Shown: positions 56,383 through 64,000 of the stretch, one piece after another
Layout: each line of letters starts with the position of its first letter
How positions within the stretch are numbered: the first letter of the stretch is position 1
DNA from: Chitinophaga ginsengisoli
Lineage (GTDB): Bacteria; Bacteroidota; Bacteroidia; Chitinophagales; Chitinophagaceae
Assembly: GCF_003014595.1 (NCBI RefSeq)
Contig: NZ_PYGK01000009.1
Coordinates: 186,001 to 250,000 of the forward strand
Length of the DNA stretch: 64,000 nt
Direction of reading: 5' to 3'
Program-made: the position numbers and the translations under genes
The notes under the pieces: model-generated
The model's input: only the letters and a program-made list of their open reading frames with translations
Databases searched by the model: none
What the model was told of the DNA's origin: nothing

Positions 56383-57297
56383 TTATACCTTTCTTTTCCC
56401 TAATGTCATCAGCACTACCCCGCCGATGACGATCATGCAGGCGACCAAAGCCTGGGAAGACAGGTTCTCATGGCCGATGGCCCAACCCAGAAAAAGGGCT
56501 ACGACAGGGTTCACGTAGGCATAGGTCGACAACAAGCGGGGCGGCGCATTGCGGGTCAGCCAGCTGTACGAAGTAAATCCCACCAGAGAGCCGATCAGCA
56601 CCAGGTAGGTATAGGCCAGCAACGTACGGGTGGAAATATGAGGCAGCGTATCCCAGGCGCCTGGTTCAGTAACAGCGCTTACGAGGAAACAGAATACGGC
56701 GCCGACAAGCATCTGGATGGCGGCAGATTGCATCGGTGAAGGCATCGCAAGCCTTTGTACCGACAATGATCCCAACGCCCAGCAGGCACATCCTCCTGCC
56801 AGTATCCCGATCGGCCAAAGTGGATAACTCCGCATGGTAGTGGCAGCAAAGGGATTGAACAAGAGGAACAATCCTGCCAGTCCGACGATGATCCCCGTCG
56901 CTGTCATTACCGTAGGTCTTTGTTTACTGAAGAAGGCCCAGTCAAACCCGATAAACCATACGGGGATGGCTGCCACGATCAGCGCCACCAGCCCCGAAGG
57001 CATATAATGTACCGCCAGCGCCGTACAGGAGTTGCCGATACCGATCAGCATCAGGCCCACAAAGGCGGCAGACAATACCTGTTTCCGGGAAGGCAGTTGT
57101 TTTTCACTCGTTCTGCTGATAAGGGCCATCAGGGTACCTGCCACCAGGAAACGGAATGCAGATAGCAAAAATGGAGGTACTATCTCCGTGGCGATCTTCA
57201 TCCCGAGATAAGTAGATCCCCATATGATATAGACAGCAAATAGAAAGCTCCAGAGCTTCGTGGTATCCGGTTTAGAAGACACAGTTTCAGTTGTCAC
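56383..57297 (-). CDS. EamA/DMT family transporter
   Basis: 304 residues with about ten hydrophobic segments in two EamA repeats (FLFAVYIIWGSTYLGMKIATE for the first, SWLTRNAPPRLLSTYAYVNPVVALFLGW for the second). RhaT/YdcZ-like exporters in this superfamily move small metabolites out of the cell; substrate unknown. It precedes the GT-C-like gene on the same strand by 56 bp. Confidence 0.92.
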   Translation of the reverse strand: MTTETVSSKPDTTKLWSFLFAVYIIWGSTYLGMKIATEIVPPFLLSAFRFLVAGTLMALISRTSEKQLPSRKQVLSAAFVGLMLIGIGNSCTALAVHYMPSGLVALIVAAIPVWFIGFDWAFFSKQRPTVMTATGIIVGLAGLFLLFNPFAATTMRSYPLWPIGILAGGCACWALGSLSVQRLAMPSPMQSAAIQMLVGAVFCFLVSAVTEPGAWDTLPHISTRTLLAYTYLVLIGSLVGFTSYSWLTRNAPPRLLSTYAYVNPVVALFLGWAIGHENLSSQALVACMIVIGGVVLMTLGKRKV

Positions 57298-57353
57298 AGG
57301 TTGTTTAGATAAAGATTAGATAAATAACTGCAATGCATTGGATACTAATCCTT

Positions 57354-59045
57354 TCACTCCTTTACATACACCTCGATCGTCGCATTGGTAGGACGGCGGG
57401 GTGCCAGGAATTCATCCACCTTCCGGTAGTGCTTTTGCAGTTCATGTCTCAGTGCAAACGGGAAAAAGTTATTGTTACCCGGTGCATATTCATACAACAC
57501 CACATCATAGTGATGGTTCTGTATCTTCCGGGCAAAAGCGTACAGCTGTTTATTGAACATGCCGACCCCCAGATGGTACCACAAAGGATAGTCACTCCCG
57601 GTCTCCAGCTGATAAGGCAAGGCTTGCGCCAGAGGGGTTAATTCCGTCATATTCAGCAGTTTAAGTGCTTCCTTCTTTTCTTTTACAATAGGAAGCTGCT
57701 GCAAACGGGTCATGCCATGCACCGTGGAAGGTGGCATATAGATCTTATGAAAAGCCCAGAGGTCAGAGAAGATCCATTGGTCTGTAGGGACATCAGTCGT
57801 GTCCGTATTGATCATGAAATTATTGCGGGACACAACGTTCTCTCCTGTAGCACTGACCTGTGGATTGTAGATCGCATAAGAGGAGCTGTCGCCCTTCGCC
57901 GCATTACCCGCTACCACCCGTTCAGGTGGAATGATACGAGACACGATCCTGTCCAGGTATTTCCAGAAGGAACCTGACCACCAGAGCAGCAGCAGTAAGG
58001 TGGCGGCACCAAAGGACGGCCAGCGACCCAGGTCCAGTTTCAGTTGCTCCTGTAAACGGCTGGCAATGAAAGCAAAAGCGAAGCTGTGAAAGAAAATATT
58101 ATTATCCGGAGGCGTATAACTGGTTACCTGGAAAATGGCTGCTTCTACCAATATACCCAGCGTCAGCAGGGTAAACAGCATAGCCGGCCTGTCATTCCAG
58201 AAACTGCGCCACTGGCGGAAGGCGGGTACCAGGCATAAAATCACCAGTAAGAAATATAATTTGATCCATTGCGAGAATCCCATAATCTCCGACAGGATAT
58301 CGTAAAGAGATAATCTCGAATTGTGCGGCGCCTGACCATGATTAAACCAGTAACCGAAACCGTAAGGTAACAAGGGCACGATGATCACCGCCGCCACGAT
58401 TCCATAAAAGGCCAGGTAAGCCACAAAATCCAGCCACTTCTTTCCCTGTAAGGTATTGTATGCCAGCAGGGCAAGTGAAAGTAGTAAGGCCAGTCCGCCG
58501 CCATCCTGTTTGGTAAAAAAAGACAGGAAGGTGAAAAAGGCAGACAGGAAGAGGAATAAAAAACGCAGCTTTCCCTGTGGGCCCATCAGGTAGCGGAACA
58601 GGAAGGCCAGCCCGATCAGCTCATACACGATCACCGTCTGGTTATACCAGGGCCAGAAATTGAAGAACGAGTACGACAATACGAACAGTAACACCGAAAG
58701 CACCCGGATGGCCAGCTGTACGTTCAGGCTTCTCAGGATGGAACGGAAAGACAGCCCCGCCAGTATGTTCATGAAAACCTGGGCTTTCACAAGCGATATC
58801 AGCTGCGGACCGAATAACTTAAAGAACAATGCGGGCATGAGCCAGAAGCCATAGCCCAGTGGCAGACCGAAATCTTTGTAAGGCACCTGTCCCTGGGAAA
58901 TTCTGTAGGCGCCTTCCCAGGAAAGAAAAATGTTTACCCTGTAGGGGAACGTTACAAACAAAGGGACCAGCGCAAAACCAATGATGATCAGCAATTCTGC
59001 GATAAACGCACCTTTACGGCTGAACGGAGCATGAGTTGACGGCAT
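57354..59045 (-). CDS. Multispanning GT-C-like membrane protein (putative glycosyltransferase)
   Basis: 563 residues from ATG 59045 (MPSTHAPFSRKGAFIAELL); the frame is open to 59153. About ten to twelve TM segments, a first extracytoplasmic loop LSWEGAYRISQGQVPYKDFGLPLGYGF that resembles the D/E-containing loop of polyprenyl-phosphate-sugar-dependent GT-C enzymes (here Trp-Glu replaces the Asp-Glu pair), and a large soluble C-terminal domain. It is divergent from the DprE1/DprE2-type operon, whose lipid-linked pentose would be a fitting donor. Role as the transferase is inference. Confidence 0.75.
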   Translation of the reverse strand: MPSTHAPFSRKGAFIAELLIIIGFALVPLFVTFPYRVNIFLSWEGAYRISQGQVPYKDFGLPLGYGFWLMPALFFKLFGPQLISLVKAQVFMNILAGLSFRSILRSLNVQLAIRVLSVLLFVLSYSFFNFWPWYNQTVIVYELIGLAFLFRYLMGPQGKLRFLFLFLSAFFTFLSFFTKQDGGGLALLLSLALLAYNTLQGKKWLDFVAYLAFYGIVAAVIIVPLLPYGFGYWFNHGQAPHNSRLSLYDILSEIMGFSQWIKLYFLLVILCLVPAFRQWRSFWNDRPAMLFTLLTLGILVEAAIFQVTSYTPPDNNIFFHSFAFAFIASRLQEQLKLDLGRWPSFGAATLLLLLWWSGSFWKYLDRIVSRIIPPERVVAGNAAKGDSSSYAIYNPQVSATGENVVSRNNFMINTDTTDVPTDQWIFSDLWAFHKIYMPPSTVHGMTRLQQLPIVKEKKEALKLLNMTELTPLAQALPYQLETGSDYPLWYHLGVGMFNKQLYAFARKIQNHHYDVVLYEYAPGNNNFFPFALRHELQKHYRKVDEFLAPRRPTNATIEVYVKE

Positions 59046-59164
59046 AAACGGGGATAATAAATTGATGAAAACGAGTATAAATGTAACATGAACGGGCTCA
59101 AAAATAGTAGAATTTACGCGAAAATAGCATTTTATGGTGTCGTTGTTCGGCAATCAGTTGTATC

Positions 59165-60079
59165 TTGGCGGCAATATTAAGTTCAATCCCCGTGCAATAT
59201 TTAAAACTGTTAAGACCCTCCCATTGGGCAAAGAACCTTTTTTTATACATTCCCCTTTTCTTCGCGGGAGAGATATTCAACCTGCAAAAGGTGATGGAAT
59301 TATTGATCGGATTTTTTGCATTCAGCCTCATTGCCAGTAGCATCTACATCATTAATGATTATAGAGATGTAGAGGCAGACAGGATACATCCGGTAAAGTG
59401 TAAACGCCCCATCGCTTCAGGTGCTGTGGCAAAACCCGCTGCACTGGTTTTCTTTGTGTTATGCCTGGTGATAGGTGGCTTACTGGCCTGGTATGTCAGA
59501 CCGAAATTTGCATTTGTTGTAGGCATTTACTTCATTATCAATTTATTGTATTCCTTTGGATTAAAGAATATTTCGATCCTGGATATCCTGATCCTCTCAG
59601 CAGGGTTTGTATTAAGGATAAAAGCAGGTGGTGTAGCTGCTAATATAGCCGTATCAGAATGGCTGATGATCATGGTGTTCCTGCTGGCATTGTTTATGGC
59701 TATCGCCAAACGCCGCGATGATGTGCTGATCAAAACCCAGTCCGGACAGGATATGCGGAAGGCTGTTAAAGGGTATAACATGGACTTCATGAATGTAATG
59801 CTGGCCCTCGTATCTGCCGTGATCATTGTGGCATATCTGATGTATACCATGGCACCGGAAACGATGTCACGCTTTGGTACTTACCGCCTTTATTATACAT
59901 GTCTTTTTGTAATTGGTGGATTATTACGATATTTGCAAATAACTTATGTGGAGAATAATACAGGTTCTCCTACCAAAATCCTATACAAAGACCGTTTCAT
60001 TCAATTAACCATACTCCTGTGGGTGCTGAGTTTTTATGTGATTATTTATTTACCCACTAACAAAAGTTTTTTTGAGTAA
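59165..60079 (+). CDS. UbiA-family decaprenyl-phosphate phosphoribosyltransferase-like protein
   Basis: 304 residues from TTG 59165; GTG 59192 (MQYLKLLRPSHWAKN) may be the true start. UbiA prenyltransferase membrane fold with about eight TM segments. The first Asp motif NDYRDVEADRIHP and the second region AIAKRRDDVLIK fit the phosphoribosyl-transferring branch (DPPR synthase, Rv3806c type), which attaches phosphoribose from PRPP to a polyprenyl phosphate. RPSHWAKNLFLYIPLFFAG is typical of that branch. It overlaps the DprE1-like gene by one base. Confidence 0.9.
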   Translation: MAAILSSIPVQYLKLLRPSHWAKNLFLYIPLFFAGEIFNLQKVMELLIGFFAFSLIASSIYIINDYRDVEADRIHPVKCKRPIASGAVAKPAALVFFVLCLVIGGLLAWYVRPKFAFVVGIYFIINLLYSFGLKNISILDILILSAGFVLRIKAGGVAANIAVSEWLMIMVFLLALFMAIAKRRDDVLIKTQSGQDMRKAVKGYNMDFMNVMLALVSAVIIVAYLMYTMAPETMSRFGTYRLYYTCLFVIGGLLRYLQITYVENNTGSPTKILYKDRFIQLTILLWVLSFYVIIYLPTNKSFFE

Positions 60080-61410
60080 TGGAAAAACGGTTGGCAAACT
60101 GGGGGAACTACCCCGCTATCTCCTGCGACGAATCAACATTTTCGCAGGAAGAACAAGTGCAGGATTTTATATCCACACATTCATCTGTGATTGCCCGTGG
60201 AAACGGGCGCTGTTACGGCGATGCTTCGCTGGCGCAACACAGTGTTTCTACCCTTAAATACGACAAGGTACTCGCTTTTGATACCACTAAGGGCATCTTC
60301 GAATGTCAGTCCGGTATTACACTCGATCAGATCCTCGATATTATTGTTCCCCAGGGATGGTTTCTGCCGGTGACGCCCGGTACGAAATTTATTACCGTCG
60401 GCGGTGCAGTTGCCTCTGACGTACATGGGAAGAACCATCACGTAGATGGCTCATTTTCAGGTCATATCATCGATATGGACATCATCACGGGTAATAAAGA
60501 AACCATTACCTGTTCTGCAAACAATCACTCCGACCTTTTCTGGGCTACCTGTGGTGGTATGGGCCTCACCGGTATTATCACCCGGGTGAAATTCGGTCTG
60601 AAGAAGATCAGTACCGCATACATCCGTCAGAAGCAGATCAAGGCCCGCAACCTGGAAGACCTGATCCGCCTCTTTGAAGAATATAAGGATTATACCTACT
60701 CCATGGCCTGGATCGATTGTCTGAAGAAAGGTGATGCCTTCGGCCGCGGTATCCTCATTGTTGGCGAACATGCCACCCCGGAAGAACTGAATGAACAGCA
60801 ACGCAAAGCCCCCCTGCAACTTGCCCCGAAACGTAAACTGTCGGTGCCTTTCAATCTTCCTTCCTTCGTACTCAATACCCTGACTGTCAAGGCATTTAAC
60901 TGGTTATATTACTTAAAGAATACCAAACGGGAGATCAACGGTGTCATTCCTTACGAACCATTCTTCTACCCCCTCGATGCCATCCTGCATTGGAACCGGG
61001 GTTATGGTAAGGCCGGATTTGTACAGTACCAGTTTGTACTGCCCCTGGAAAAGAAAGAAGGACTGGTAGCTATTCTGCAGAAGATCAGTGACGCCGGACT
61101 GGGATCTTTCCTGGCGGTACTGAAGGTGTTTGGTAAACAGGACAGCCTCATCTCATTTCCGATGGAAGGATATACGCTAGCGCTTGACTTCCCTGTTCGT
61201 AAAGGGCTGTTTGAGTTCCTTGACAAGCTGGACGCGATCGTGCTGCAATATGGAGGCCGTCTGTACCTGTCGAAAGATGCCCGTATGAAACAGGAGGTGT
61301 TCTGGCAGAGTTACCCTAATGCGCAAAAATTTGCCGATATCATCAAAACATACAATGGTGCTAAGCTGTTCCGTTCTGTACAGTCAGACCGGTTGCTGCT
61401 GACAGAATAA
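60079..61410 (+). CDS. DprE1-like decaprenylphosphoryl-ribose oxidase subunit
   Basis: 443 residues. FAD enzyme that oxidises C2' of the lipid-linked ribose in the DprE1/DprE2 epimerisation. VCBL-type FAD fold: GNGRCYGDAS at 41-50, TPGTKFITVGGAVASDVHGKNHH at 99-121 (very close to mycobacterial DprE1), FWATCGGMGLTGII at 154-167. Active-site Lys399 in LSKDAR aligns with Lys418 of M. tuberculosis DprE1. The residue aligned with Cys387, the target of benzothiazinones, is Ala368 (TLALDFP). Translationally coupled to the UbiA gene. Confidence 0.93.
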   Translation: MEKRLANWGNYPAISCDESTFSQEEQVQDFISTHSSVIARGNGRCYGDASLAQHSVSTLKYDKVLAFDTTKGIFECQSGITLDQILDIIVPQGWFLPVTPGTKFITVGGAVASDVHGKNHHVDGSFSGHIIDMDIITGNKETITCSANNHSDLFWATCGGMGLTGIITRVKFGLKKISTAYIRQKQIKARNLEDLIRLFEEYKDYTYSMAWIDCLKKGDAFGRGILIVGEHATPEELNEQQRKAPLQLAPKRKLSVPFNLPSFVLNTLTVKAFNWLYYLKNTKREINGVIPYEPFFYPLDAILHWNRGYGKAGFVQYQFVLPLEKKEGLVAILQKISDAGLGSFLAVLKVFGKQDSLISFPMEGYTLALDFPVRKGLFEFLDKLDAIVLQYGGRLYLSKDARMKQEVFWQSYPNAQKFADIIKTYNGAKLFRSVQSDRLLLTE

Positions 61411-61441
61411 TCTTCTACCTAAAATACCGACAATCAATTAT

Positions 61442-62173
61442 ATGCCTACTGTTCTTATTCTGGGAGCCGGGTCAGACATGGCTGTTGCCATTGCCCGCGA
61501 GTTTGCCAGGAACAAATACGATATTCAACTGGCTGCCCGTAACGTAGCTTCCCTCTCCGCTCTGGAGCAGGACCTTCGCATCCGTTACCAGGTAAGTGCC
61601 AGCTCCCATGCCTTTGACGCAACTGATTTTACCAGTCACGCTGCTTTTTACAGGTCCCTTTCGCAAGCGCCGGATATCACCATTACTGTATTCGGTTACC
61701 TGGGTTCACAGGAAAAAGGGCAATCCGACTGGACTGAAGCTGCCCGCATCCTGCACACCAACTATACCGGTGCGGTATCCATCCTGAATATTGTGGCAGA
61801 CGAATATGCGGCCCGTGGCAATGGTACCATTGTTGGCATCAGCTCTGTAGCTGGCGAACGTGGCCGTCAGAGTAACTACCTTTACGGTAGCGCCAAGGCC
61901 GGGTTTACGGCTTACCTGAGTGGTCTCCGCAACCGCCTTTTCCTTAAAGGCGCACATGTGCTGAGCGTTCAACCGGGATTTGTGTATACCCGTATGACCG
62001 AGAACCTGAAACTGCCCGCTCCCCTGACAGCCCAGCCACAGGATGTTGCAAGGGATGTTTACAGGGCGGTGATCGCAAAGAAAAACGTTATTTATACGAA
62101 ATGGTTCTGGCGTTATATTATGCTCATTATCAAATCAATACCTGAGGGTATCTTCAAAAAACTCAAATTATGA
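61442..62173 (+). CDS. DprE2-like SDR reductase
   Basis: 243-residue short-chain dehydrogenase/reductase, expected to reduce the 2'-keto lipid intermediate with NAD(P)H. It has the N-terminal cofactor motif GAGSDMAVAIARE (in place of TGxxxGIG), a GISSVAGERG segment containing the catalytic Ser, and the catalytic YGSAKAG (Tyr-x-x-x-Lys). Thirty-one bp after the DprE1-like gene and overlapping the next gene by 4 bp. Assigned to DprE2 by operon context plus motif pattern. Confidence 0.9.
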   Translation: MPTVLILGAGSDMAVAIAREFARNKYDIQLAARNVASLSALEQDLRIRYQVSASSHAFDATDFTSHAAFYRSLSQAPDITITVFGYLGSQEKGQSDWTEAARILHTNYTGAVSILNIVADEYAARGNGTIVGISSVAGERGRQSNYLYGSAKAGFTAYLSGLRNRLFLKGAHVLSVQPGFVYTRMTENLKLPAPLTAQPQDVARDVYRAVIAKKNVIYTKWFWRYIMLIIKSIPEGIFKKLKL

Positions 62174-62760
62174 AGCCAGCCATTGCTTTCTTCGATTTTG
62201 ACGGTACGATTACCACGAAGGATACCTTGTTCGAGGTCATCCGTTTCCATAAAGGGAATGGAGCATTGTACACAGGTCTGGCATTGTTGTCGCCAGCTTT
62301 GGTTATGATGAAGCTGGGATTGATCTCTAAACAGAAGGGGAAAGACCTGGTGTTACAGTACTTTTTCCGTAACACACCTATCGACGAGTTCCGTGATAAA
62401 TGTGCCGCTTTCTGCCGTAACCGGCTGCCTGGTCTGATCAGGGAAAACGCCCTGAAAGAGATAAATCAGCACCTGACCAAAGGACATCGTGTGGTGGTGG
62501 TGACAGCTTCCGCGCAGGAATGGGTAAAGCCCTGGTGTGATGGTGTGGGTATTGAATGTATCGGCACCCAGCTGGAGATCCGGAATGCCAGGGTTACCGG
62601 CCGTATATATGGTGTGAACTGCAATGGTGAGGAAAAGGTTCGTCGCATCCGGCAGCAGTACGACCTGCCCATCTTCGGAGATATTTATGCCTACGGCGAT
62701 ACCAATGGAGATCGACCGATGTTACAATTAGCCACCTTTGGCTTCTTCAGGAAGTTCTGA
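62170..62760 (+). CDS. HAD-IB family phosphatase
   Basis: 196 residues. Catalytic DFDGT at 9-13 (nucleophile Asp9, acid Asp11), motif II VVVTAS, motif III Lys in EEKVRRI and motif IV GDTNGDRPML. SerB-like fold. The ATGA overlap with the DprE2-like gene means translational coupling. A phosphatase is needed between DPPR and decaprenylphosphoryl-ribose; in mycobacteria a different (PAP2-type) protein is proposed. That this HAD enzyme fills the gap is inference. Confidence 0.9.
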   Translation: MKPAIAFFDFDGTITTKDTLFEVIRFHKGNGALYTGLALLSPALVMMKLGLISKQKGKDLVLQYFFRNTPIDEFRDKCAAFCRNRLPGLIRENALKEINQHLTKGHRVVVVTASAQEWVKPWCDGVGIECIGTQLEIRNARVTGRIYGVNCNGEEKVRRIRQQYDLPIFGDIYAYGDTNGDRPMLQLATFGFFRKF

Positions 62761-62767
62761 AAACACT

Positions 62768-62810
62768 CAGGCCATCAATCACAGTCGGTCTGACGGTAGT
62801 TGATGGCCTG
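62768..62810. terminator. Terminator of the DprE operon (convergent with desaturase)
   Basis: CAGGCCATCAA (62768-62778) with TTGATGGCCTG (62800-62810), 11-bp perfect stem and a 21-nt loop. AT-rich flanks. Confidence 0.7.
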
Positions 62811-62847
62811 AAATGCATCTATCTATTTCTACTTACTACTTTCGCTT

Positions 62848-63618
62848 TTAAGCTGCTGCTTTCATTTTCACTACTTTCACCTTAGCGGTTTTCAGTTTAA
62901 TGATTCCGATAGCATTGAAGAATTTCATCACCGGATAAGTTGGATCCAGTTCAAACCATTTCTTAGCGAAGTTTGGACTGTCTTTATACTTGTGGTGGTT
63001 GTTCTGGAACAGTTCGCCCAGCAACAGGATACCCCATGGAGAGGTATTTTTTGATTTATCACCGTTGTCGAAGCTCTTGTAACCGTATTTATGACCACAC
63101 CAGTTCACAACAGCACCCTGTACAGGCCCGATCAGGAAATGGATAGGTAATAACAGGAACCAATACCAGGCTGGAGCGAACGCCACATAGAAACCTATGT
63201 AAATACCTGCCCATGCCAGGCGTGTAATAGTATGATCACCGAAGCGGTCCATCGCATTCCAAACCGGCAGCGGAGGATTGGTCGTAAATTTCTCGTCCAG
63301 TACTTTTTCACCGGTGTAGATGTCATTGTACAGTTTACGAGTCTGCCACATCATGCTCCATACATCTTTGAAGAAGTGAGGAGAATGCGGGTCATGCTCA
63401 GTATCGCTGTATTCGTGGTGCATACGGTGCATAGCGCCATAAGCACGCGGTACTAAATAAGATGTTCCCTGGAAGAACCATGTACAGAAGTAAAATATCC
63501 GTTCCCAACCTTTACTGGTAGTATACATCTGGTGGGATGCATATCTGTGCAGGAAGAAAGTGTGAAAGAACAAGGATAAGAACCAGTGTGAAAAAAAGAA
63601 TATTAAAATCGCAGTCAT
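62848..63618 (-). CDS. Membrane fatty acid desaturase (acyl-CoA desaturase-like)
   Basis: 256 residues. Three histidine clusters of the di-iron desaturases: HRYASH near residue 24-29, HRMHH in the middle and NNHHKY near 205. About four hydrophobic segments surround them. Uses O2 to introduce a double bond in acyl chains, which changes membrane fluidity; regiospecificity is not readable. Basic C-terminus (AKVKVVKMKAAA). Confidence 0.92.
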   Translation of the reverse strand: MTAILIFFFSHWFLSLFFHTFFLHRYASHQMYTTSKGWERIFYFCTWFFQGTSYLVPRAYGAMHRMHHEYSDTEHDPHSPHFFKDVWSMMWQTRKLYNDIYTGEKVLDEKFTTNPPLPVWNAMDRFGDHTITRLAWAGIYIGFYVAFAPAWYWFLLLPIHFLIGPVQGAVVNWCGHKYGYKSFDNGDKSKNTSPWGILLLGELFQNNHHKYKDSPNFAKKWFELDPTYPVMKFFNAIGIIKLKTAKVKVVKMKAAA

Positions 63619-63929
63619 TTTCTCTCTTTAAACGTAATCAATTTAAGTTGTCAAAGGTAGCTTAAAATGAGCGGTAAGCTTCATAAATAATTACGTATCA
63701 ATTATAGAGGCAGCTTATATAAGTAGTAAAGTAGGCCACAGGGGCGTGTTTAGGGAAATGTTAAAATTTATTTAACAACCGGCCTCAAACACAATAATGA
63801 CGCTGAAAATTAGTTTAACACAGGTTTTTAGTCCTTCGCATACCTGATGATCAATGATCGTCCCGGCAGCTACTTTAATGTTGTATTTTTCTCCTGTACT
63901 TCAGGCCCTATTCCGGTCACCAAACATTG
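63619..63929. other. Intergenic region with desaturase promoter
   Basis: About 310 bp. It holds the -7 element at 63652-63659 and otherwise AT-rich sequence without an open frame worth calling. Confidence 0.5.
63652..63659 (-). promoter_or_regulatory. -7 promoter element (TACCTTTG) of the desaturase
   Basis: Exact TAnnTTTG on the minus strand, 33 nt before the ATG at 63618. No clear -33 partner. Confidence 0.5.
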
Positions 63930-64000
63930 TTACAGGCTTACACCTGTCAGCTGTTCACTTAGCTCCCACAATCTTTCAGCCGCTACCGGATCTATCGCAT
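63930..64000 (-). CDS. C-terminus of a partial gene, possibly a short-chain dehydrogenase
   Basis: Only the last 23 codons lie in the window. The minus strand reads AIDPVAAERLWELSEQLTGV then SL and a TAA stop at 63932-63930. A tail of the form (A/E)RLWELSE(Q/E)LTG is common at the end of retinol-dehydrogenase-like SDR proteins. The gene begins beyond the right edge. Confidence 0.6.
   Translation of the reverse strand, partial: AIDPVAAERLWELSEQLTGVSL

Noticed and set aside
1..64000. CRISPR arrays, tRNA, rRNA or insertion sequences
   Set aside because: I scanned for regularly spaced repeats, cloverleaf-like sequences and transposase motifs and saw none.

Overview
The window looks like a chromosome segment of a Bacteroidota bacterium, most plausibly a Chitinophaga-like member of the Chitinophagaceae. 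The basis is family content (TonB-linked outer-membrane beta-barrel receptors, a GLPGLI-type protein, LytTR two-component pairs, BamA-like barrels), weak Shine-Dalgarno sequences, and several upstream elements of the Bacteroidota -7 type (TAnnTTTG). GC content is moderate and fairly even. I found no rRNA, tRNA, CRISPR array or insertion sequence.

Layout. 1-9.6 kb: a truncated M1 peptidase, an exported protein of unknown role, then a class I terpene synthase and a cytochrome P450 on either side of a hybrid histidine kinase, and a small lipoprotein. 9.6-16.5 kb: a complete retron-like defence cassette on the minus strand. It holds a WGR/HEAT-repeat protein, a SWIM zinc-finger protein, a non-coding RNA with the folding expected of msr-msd, and a retron reverse transcriptase. 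16.6-29 kb: DoxX and polysaccharide deacetylase genes, a YhcH protein, an OmpR-type two-component system followed by a receptor/GLPGLI pair, another receptor, and a LytS/LytTR pair. 29-35.8 kb: an FMN reductase, outer-membrane proteins, a SelW-like protein, a TPR histidine kinase and a neutral zinc metallopeptidase. 36-41 kb: a DUF4132 - fdhD - YdeP/FdhF molybdoenzyme operon. 41-49 kb: envelope proteins, a thioesterase and an MsbA-like ABC exporter. 49.4-56 kb: two small lipoproteins, MgtC, DUF763, an orphan TPP riboswitch, endonuclease V, a methyltransferase and the DUF4130-type/radical-SAM DNA-repair pair. 56.4-62.8 kb: an EamA transporter and a DprE1/DprE2-type polyprenyl-phosphate pentose operon divergent from a GT-C-like membrane protein. 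62.8-64 kb: a fatty acid desaturase and the tail of one more gene.

The strongest discovery candidates are: (1) the retron, where I could place the 13-bp a1/a2 repeat, three msr hairpins, a 26-bp msd stem and a dedicated promoter; (2) a well-formed TPP riboswitch plus terminator on the minus strand at 52077-52205 with no gene downstream on its strand, facing the 3' end of DUF763; (3) a mycobacterial-type decaprenylphosphoryl-arabinose-like pathway with a candidate transferase beside it. Several palindromic intergenic elements (4221-4377, 29143-29280, 34821-34897, 47106-47177, 56211-56289) are not explained by ordinary terminators. All family assignments are from reading the sequence; no database search was run.
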